A DNA stretch of 64,000 nt from Alcanivorax sp. (GTDB lineage: Bacteria > Pseudomonadota > Gammaproteobacteria > Pseudomonadales > Alcanivoracaceae), in NCBI RefSeq assembly GCF_017794965.1, contig NZ_CP051240.1, forward strand, positions 3,348,001 to 3,412,000. The letters are read 5' to 3'. The notes beneath the pieces are model-generated. The model was given only the letters and a program-made list of their open reading frames with translations, made no database searches and was not told the origin of the DNA. Numbering within the stretch: the stretch's first letter is position 1; each line of letters opens with the position of its first letter. This document shows, piece after piece, positions 61,895 to 64,000 of the stretch. The position numbers and the translations under genes were made by a program.

Positions 61895-63055
61895 ATGGAT
61901 CTTCTCTCGCTCGCAGGCGTTACCCGCCGCCTTCGCACTCCGATTCTGGCCCTGCCAATGGCCGCCGTGATCAGCGGTTGCGCCACCCTGGACGGGCTCA
62001 GCAACACCGATACCCGCAAGGACACCCCCCGTACCCTGGCGTCGCTGAGCCAGCCCAGTGACCAGCAGGTATGCTACGACCGCGATGCCGAGCCCTACAC
62101 CCCACTGGTGGATGCCCATTTCCATCCCCGTCCGTTTGGGGGCGCGGCCATTCCGCCCGAAAAGCTCCATGGCATGCTGGAATCCCAGGGCGTACGGTTC
62201 GTGAACTACTTCGGTATCGGCCAGATTCTGGAACTGGACTCCGGCTGTAGCTATTACCTGGATTGCCCCGGCGTCACCGCCATGCCCAGCATCAAGAACG
62301 ATTTCGTCAACGGCATGGAAACCGTGGCCTACCCCAATGACAACCTGCATATCACCCTGTCCATGACCTTCATGGACCTGGCTCACCCGGATAACATCGC
62401 CGAGCTTATCGAACTCTATGATCGCGAATACCCGGGCATGTTCAGCTGGAGCGGCGAACTCAACGTGATGAAGCAGGCGCTGCTGAAAAACAATCACGAG
62501 CCCGCCACCATCGAAAGCATCAACCAGTGGGGGCCTTTCATGGAGGTACTGAAAGAACGGGGCATCCCGGTAACCTTCCATTCGGATCTGGGCAATGATG
62601 CCCACCCCACCGAATTCCTGCCCCTGATGGAACACATTCTGGAAACCTACCCGGACAACAAGATCGTCTGGGCCCATATGGGCCTGTCCAAGGAGCTGGG
62701 CAATATGGATCCTGCCCGCCATGTGGAGATTCTCAGTGGTCTGCTCGATAGCTATCCCCACCTGATGCTGGATATCTCCTGGGACGTGCTCTACAACCAA
62801 TACCATCAGTGGGGCGACATCTACGTGCCCTTCCTCAACAAGTACTCCACTCGCATTCTGCCCGGTACCGACTTCGTAGCTGCGGGTTACAAAGCCGATG
62901 ACCAGTATGCCAAGGAGCTGGAAGTGACCAGCCGGGTCCTCAGGGCACTGGATGATCAGGCGTTCCACAACATTGCCCTGGGTGCGAACTACTTCAAGCT
63001 GATGGAGCTGGATTACAACGCTCCCAATGTCTGCCCGGCAGATACCGATAGCTGA
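61895..63055 (+). CDS. Amidohydrolase-family lipoprotein
   Basis: 386 residues. N-terminal signal with lipobox AVISGC (Cys about residue 29). The mature TIM-barrel has the metal-binding VDAHFHPRP, a conserved TFHSDLGND, IVWAHMGLSKE and LPGTDFVAAG, matching the metal-dependent amidohydrolase superfamily. Hydrolytic substrate unknown. Being a lipoprotein is uncommon for this fold and places it in the periplasm. It is 23 bases before the porin-like gene, so they probably act together on an imported compound. Confidence 0.87.
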   Translation: MDLLSLAGVTRRLRTPILALPMAAVISGCATLDGLSNTDTRKDTPRTLASLSQPSDQQVCYDRDAEPYTPLVDAHFHPRPFGGAAIPPEKLHGMLESQGVRFVNYFGIGQILELDSGCSYYLDCPGVTAMPSIKNDFVNGMETVAYPNDNLHITLSMTFMDLAHPDNIAELIELYDREYPGMFSWSGELNVMKQALLKNNHEPATIESINQWGPFMEVLKERGIPVTFHSDLGNDAHPTEFLPLMEHILETYPDNKIVWAHMGLSKELGNMDPARHVEILSGLLDSYPHLMLDISWDVLYNQYHQWGDIYVPFLNKYSTRILPGTDFVAAGYKADDQYAKELEVTSRVLRALDDQAFHNIALGANYFKLMELDYNAPNVCPADTDS

Positions 63056-63078
63056 GACCAACAAGAAGGGAATCGGGA

Positions 63079-64000
63079 ATGCGAAAAATTGCCACTTTTT
63101 CGGCCGCGCTCTGCGCTGCCATGCTTGCACCCCACGCCTCCGCGGAAAACAGCGATCAGGACGTGGAACAGCAACTTCAGGAATTGAAAACCCTGCGTCA
63201 GAACCTTGAACAGCAGAGCCAGCAATTCGACCAGCGCATCCAGCAGCTGGAGACCGAGCTGTATGGGGAAAGCACCCCGGCACCGGCCGCCACGCCCCAG
63301 CCAGGCAGAAGCCTGGGCTACCGTCCCGGCCGGGGCTTCAACCTGTTCAGCTCGGACATGGGCGAGGTAAATTTCGGAGTCTTCAGCTACACCCGTTACC
63401 TGAACCAGAAAGACTTCGACCGCACCTATACCGACAGCTTCGGCAACACCAGCAACATTGATCCACGCAACGACTTCCAGTTCCAGAAAGTGAACATCAG
63501 CTTCAAGGGCTGGATCTTTGATCCCAAGCTGCAATACCTGTTCTACACCTGGACCTCCAACACCAGTCAGGGCGACCCGGCCCAGGTGGTGGTGGCCGGT
63601 AACCTGGGTTATCACTTCAACCCGGCGTTCAAACTGTATGCTGGTATCGGCGCCTTACCCTCCACCCGGTCTACCAACTACACCTTCCCCAACTGGCTGA
63701 AGAACGACCACCGCACCATCGCCGATGAATTCTTCCGCGGGTCCTACACCACCGGCATCTGGGCGGAAGGTGAAATCGCCGACGGGCTCAAGTACCGCGC
63801 CATGCTGGGCAACAACCTGAGTCAACTCGGGGTCAGCGGTAACCAGCTGGATGACGGTCTGAACACCGCCTCCGGCGCCCTGTGGTGGATGCCCACTACC
63901 GGCGAATTCGGCCCCGGTGAAGGGTTTGGCGATTACGAGTTCCACGAACAACTGGCCACCCGCTTCGGCATTCATTTCACACACAGCCGCGAGGATGCCC
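63079..64000 (+). CDS. Porin-like outer-membrane protein, partial
   Basis: The frame runs off the window end (about 307 codons visible). Signal peptide (FSAALCAAMLAPHASA), then a Gln-rich coiled coil (EQQLQELKTLRQNLEQQSQQ) that may trimerise, then a barrel region: FQKVNISFKGWIFDPKLQYL, AFKLYAGIGALPSTRS and RFGIHFTHSRED. It resembles phosphate-selective-type porins (OprP/OprO-like) with a coiled-coil header. Start 63079 has GGGA a few bases upstream. Probably an operon with the amidohydrolase. Confidence 0.82.
   Translation, partial: MRKIATFSAALCAAMLAPHASAENSDQDVEQQLQELKTLRQNLEQQSQQFDQRIQQLETELYGESTPAPAATPQPGRSLGYRPGRGFNLFSSDMGEVNFGVFSYTRYLNQKDFDRTYTDSFGNTSNIDPRNDFQFQKVNISFKGWIFDPKLQYLFYTWTSNTSQGDPAQVVVAGNLGYHFNPAFKLYAGIGALPSTRSTNYTFPNWLKNDHRTIADEFFRGSYTTGIWAEGEIADGLKYRAMLGNNLSQLGVSGNQLDDGLNTASGALWWMPTTGEFGPGEGFGDYEFHEQLATRFGIHFTHSREDA

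Overview
The window is GC-rich gammaproteobacterial chromosome. Several features point to Alcanivorax or a close relative in the Alcanivoracaceae, though this is inference from gene content and not from a marker gene. These are the polA / engB / cytochrome c4 / dsbA / endonuclease neighbourhood shared with Pseudomonas, a six-gene Mrp (Pha-type) antiporter with fused AB subunits, a DUF1302/DUF1329/YCF48/MMPL outer-membrane cluster, a long-chain-type aldehyde dehydrogenase, and many REP-like intergenic elements. No tRNA, rRNA, CRISPR array, prophage or complete insertion sequence was recognised.

Layout. 1-3.8 kb: a split YeeE/YedE transporter, a thiol peroxidase of the glutathione peroxidase family, a DJ-1/PfpI protein and dGTPase. 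3.9-13.3 kb: a small secreted protein and two related calcium-repeat or Ig-repeat lipoproteins (605 and about 2085 residues), separated by a graveyard of Nudix and dGTPase gene pieces. 13.7-18.5 kb: an alpha/beta hydrolase, a LuxR-type regulator, an exported Nudix protein, a damaged gamma-glutamylcyclotransferase-like gene, an EEP nuclease and DsbA. 19.3-21.1 kb: cytochromes c4 and c5, and EngB. 21.1-22.7 kb: a 1.5-kb non-coding block with two tandem small RNA genes that have sigma-E-like promoters, plus repeats. 22.7-28.5 kb: the mrp operon. 29.0-31.8 kb: polA. 31.9-33.5 kb: a HigBA-type toxin-antitoxin locus (toxin frameshifted) with two hypotheticals. 33.7-41.9 kb: small metabolic and stress genes (HxlR/MdaB, cupin, GFA protein, RIO kinase, acyltransferase, CoA-type Nudix, cold-shock protein). 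42.5-44.4 kb: a heme-binding DUF3365 protein divergent from peroxiredoxin and rhodanese genes. 44.7-47.3 kb: a translationally coupled OmpA-TSP3 lipoprotein pair. 47.9-54.6 kb: MMPL transporter, YCF48, DUF1329 and an amber-interrupted DUF1302 gene. 55.2-59.5 kb: an RND efflux adaptor and pump. 60.1-64.0 kb: aldehyde dehydrogenase, amidohydrolase lipoprotein and a partial porin-like gene.

Two signals stand out. First, the two tandem ~150-nt RNAs at 21.57-22.18 kb lie between engB and polA, the position of spf (Spot 42) in Escherichia coli and of the sigma-22-dependent ersA in Pseudomonas aeruginosa. Each has a GGAACTT / TC-type promoter, three hairpins with compensatory differences, C-rich loops and a U8 terminator. 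Second, many non-coding gaps carry short arrays whose unit is always 7 nt long but whose unit sequence differs from array to array. They often occur as inverted pairs around 60-460 nt, and in several places they supply the stop codon of a neighbouring gene.
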